This document shows positions 63,169 to 64,000 of a stretch of 64,000 nt of DNA, in pieces. Both the position numbers and the translations under genes were made by a program. This stretch comes from Bacteroidales bacterium (GTDB lineage: Bacteria > Bacteroidota > Bacteroidia > Bacteroidales > UBA932), in the NCBI GenBank assembly GCA_017469845.1, contig JAFUFP010000041.1, positions 1-64,000 on the forward strand, written 5' to 3'. The notes below the pieces were generated by a model. The model was not told the DNA's origin, did no database searches, and saw only the letters and a list, made by a program, of their open reading frames with translations. Positions within the stretch are counted from its first letter, which is position 1. Each line of letters begins with the position of its first letter.

Positions 63169-64000
63169 ATGCTAAAGAAAGTAATCTCTCTCGTGGCGAT
63201 TTCGGCCTCACTGGCCATTTCCGCCAGCGCACAGGAAAGCGGCGAAGCCCGCCTTCTGAGATTCCCCGCAACCAACGGTAAGGAGGTTGCATTCTCCTAC
63301 GCCGGAGATCTTTGGACCGTTCCCATCAACGGTGGCGAAGCCAAACGACTCACATCCCATGTGGGTTACGAAATGTTCGCCAGGTATTCTCCTGACGGAA
63401 AGACCATCGCATTCACCGGAGAATACGACGGCAACCGTGAAGTCTACCGCATCCCTTCAACCGGAGGAGAACCGGTAAGGCTGACTTACACTTCCACGAA
63501 CAGCAGGGACGACCTCGGAGACAGGATGGGTCCCAACAACATGGTCCTCACATGGTCTCCCGACGGAAAATCCATCGTATATCGTAACCGTATCGGTGAC
63601 GGCTTCGAGGGAAAACTCTGGACCGTCTCACCGGAAGGCGGAATGAGCGAACAAATCCCCCTTCCTGAAGGCGGCTTCTGCTCTTATTCCCCCGACGGAA
63701 AGAGGCTCGCATACAACCGCGTAATGAGGGAGTTCCGTACTTGGAAGTACTACCGCGGAGGTATGGCCGATGACGTATGGATCTATGACCCCAAGGCAAA
63801 GAAAGTGGAGAACATAACCTCCAACGATGCCCAGGACATTTTCCCCATGTGGATCGGAGATGAGATATTCTTCGCTTCGGACAGGGACATGATCATGAAC
63901 CTTTTCTGCTACAACACAAAGACGAAGCAGACCTCGAAGGTCACCGATTTCGACACCTATGATGTAAAATTCCCCAGCACTGACGGAAAGATCATCGTCT
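63169..64000 (+). CDS. Tricorn-like protease (S41 superfamily), N-terminal part cut by the window edge
   Basis: The frame from the ATG at 63169 stays open for 277 codons to the window end. It has a signal peptide (LAISASAQ) followed by beta-propeller repeats of TolB/Tricorn type: FARYSPDGKTIAFTGEYDG, LTWSPDGKSIVYRNRIGDG and FCSYSPDGKRLAYNR. This is the start of the Tricorn protease homologues of Bacteroidota, where PDZ and S41 peptidase domains follow. Those are outside the window. A TolB-like protein is the alternative. Confidence 0.8.
   Translation, partial: MLKKVISLVAISASLAISASAQESGEARLLRFPATNGKEVAFSYAGDLWTVPINGGEAKRLTSHVGYEMFARYSPDGKTIAFTGEYDGNREVYRIPSTGGEPVRLTYTSTNSRDDLGDRMGPNNMVLTWSPDGKSIVYRNRIGDGFEGKLWTVSPEGGMSEQIPLPEGGFCSYSPDGKRLAYNRVMREFRTWKYYRGGMADDVWIYDPKAKKVENITSNDAQDIFPMWIGDEIFFASDRDMIMNLFCYNTKTKQTSKVTDFDTYDVKFPSTDGKIIV

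Noticed and set aside
1..64000. CRISPR arrays, rRNA and tRNA genes
   Set aside because: No regularly spaced direct repeats of suitable length and no tRNA-like cloverleaf or rRNA sequence was recognised by eye.

Overview
The window looks like a chromosomal segment of a member of the order Bacteroidales (phylum Bacteroidota). The evidence is taxonomic flavour in the genes: a TonB-dependent receptor with a DUF4249 lipoprotein, an S46 dipeptidyl-peptidase, a GH97 glycosidase, the second EF-G paralogue typical of Bacteroidota, a Tricorn-like protease and a YfhO-type membrane protein. Several intergenic regions also carry the Bacteroidota -7 promoter element TAnnTTTG, once with a perfect TTTG-N19 partner. 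No rRNA or tRNA gene was recognised.

Layout. (1) 1-14.4 kb, all minus strand and visibly AT-rich: a class I lanthipeptide cluster. In order of transcription it holds a BlaI-type repressor and an M56 metallopeptidase, a LanC-like protein without zinc ligands, a glycosyltransferase, a LanB dehydratase split into glutamylation and elimination proteins, a catalytic-type LanC, a secreted protein of unknown role, a GG-leader precursor with seven cysteines, a MacAB-like ABC exporter (ATPase, two permeases, HlyD adaptor) and the start of a C39-peptidase ABC exporter cut by the window edge. (2) 14.4-17.35 kb: gene debris, a 15-bp hairpin and a complete GC-rich IS of the IS1634/IS4 superfamily with 13-bp terminal inverted repeats. 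(3) 17.5-23.3 kb, plus strand: a clostripain/legumain-like (C13-type) cysteine-protease lipoprotein, a DUF4249 lipoprotein, a small lipoprotein homologous to the protease's own N-terminal domain, and a TonB-dependent receptor. (4) 23.3-26.5 kb: a butyrate kinase gene whose 5' end has been replaced by a decayed IS of the same terminal-repeat group, plus two other transposase fragments. (5) 26.5-39.1 kb, minus strand: one long operon for valine, leucine and isoleucine synthesis (ilvD-ilvB-ilvN-ilvC-leuA-leuC-leuD-leuA/cimA-leuB-ilvE) preceded by a complete transcription attenuator with a 17-residue leader peptide in which ten residues are Ile, Leu or Val. (6) 39.3-44.9 kb, minus: a nitrilase-family amidase, GH97 and MutS. 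(7) 45.1-57.1 kb: glycosyltransferase, YfhO-like protein, EF-G2 (minus), RNase HII, a secreted TonB-C-like protein, S46 peptidase and Mrp. (8) 57.1-59.3 kb: an island of RHS, transposase and orphan-gene debris bounded by 32-bp imperfect inverted repeats that sit at the ends of the neighbouring genes. (9) 59.3-64 kb: a GT2 glycosyltransferase, a transglutaminase-like lipoprotein and a Tricorn-like protease running off the window.

How the parts work together. In the lanthipeptide cluster the split LanB would dehydrate Ser/Thr, LanC would close thioether rings, the C39 transporter would cut after Gly-Gly and export, and the MacAB-like system could provide efflux or self-protection. The BlaI/M56 pair suggests induction by an envelope signal. 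In region 3 the receptor and lipoproteins may form an outer-membrane protease/peptide-uptake unit. The three most rewarding items are the lanthipeptide cluster with its unusual accessory genes, the ilv attenuator, and the protease with a free-standing copy of its N-terminal domain.
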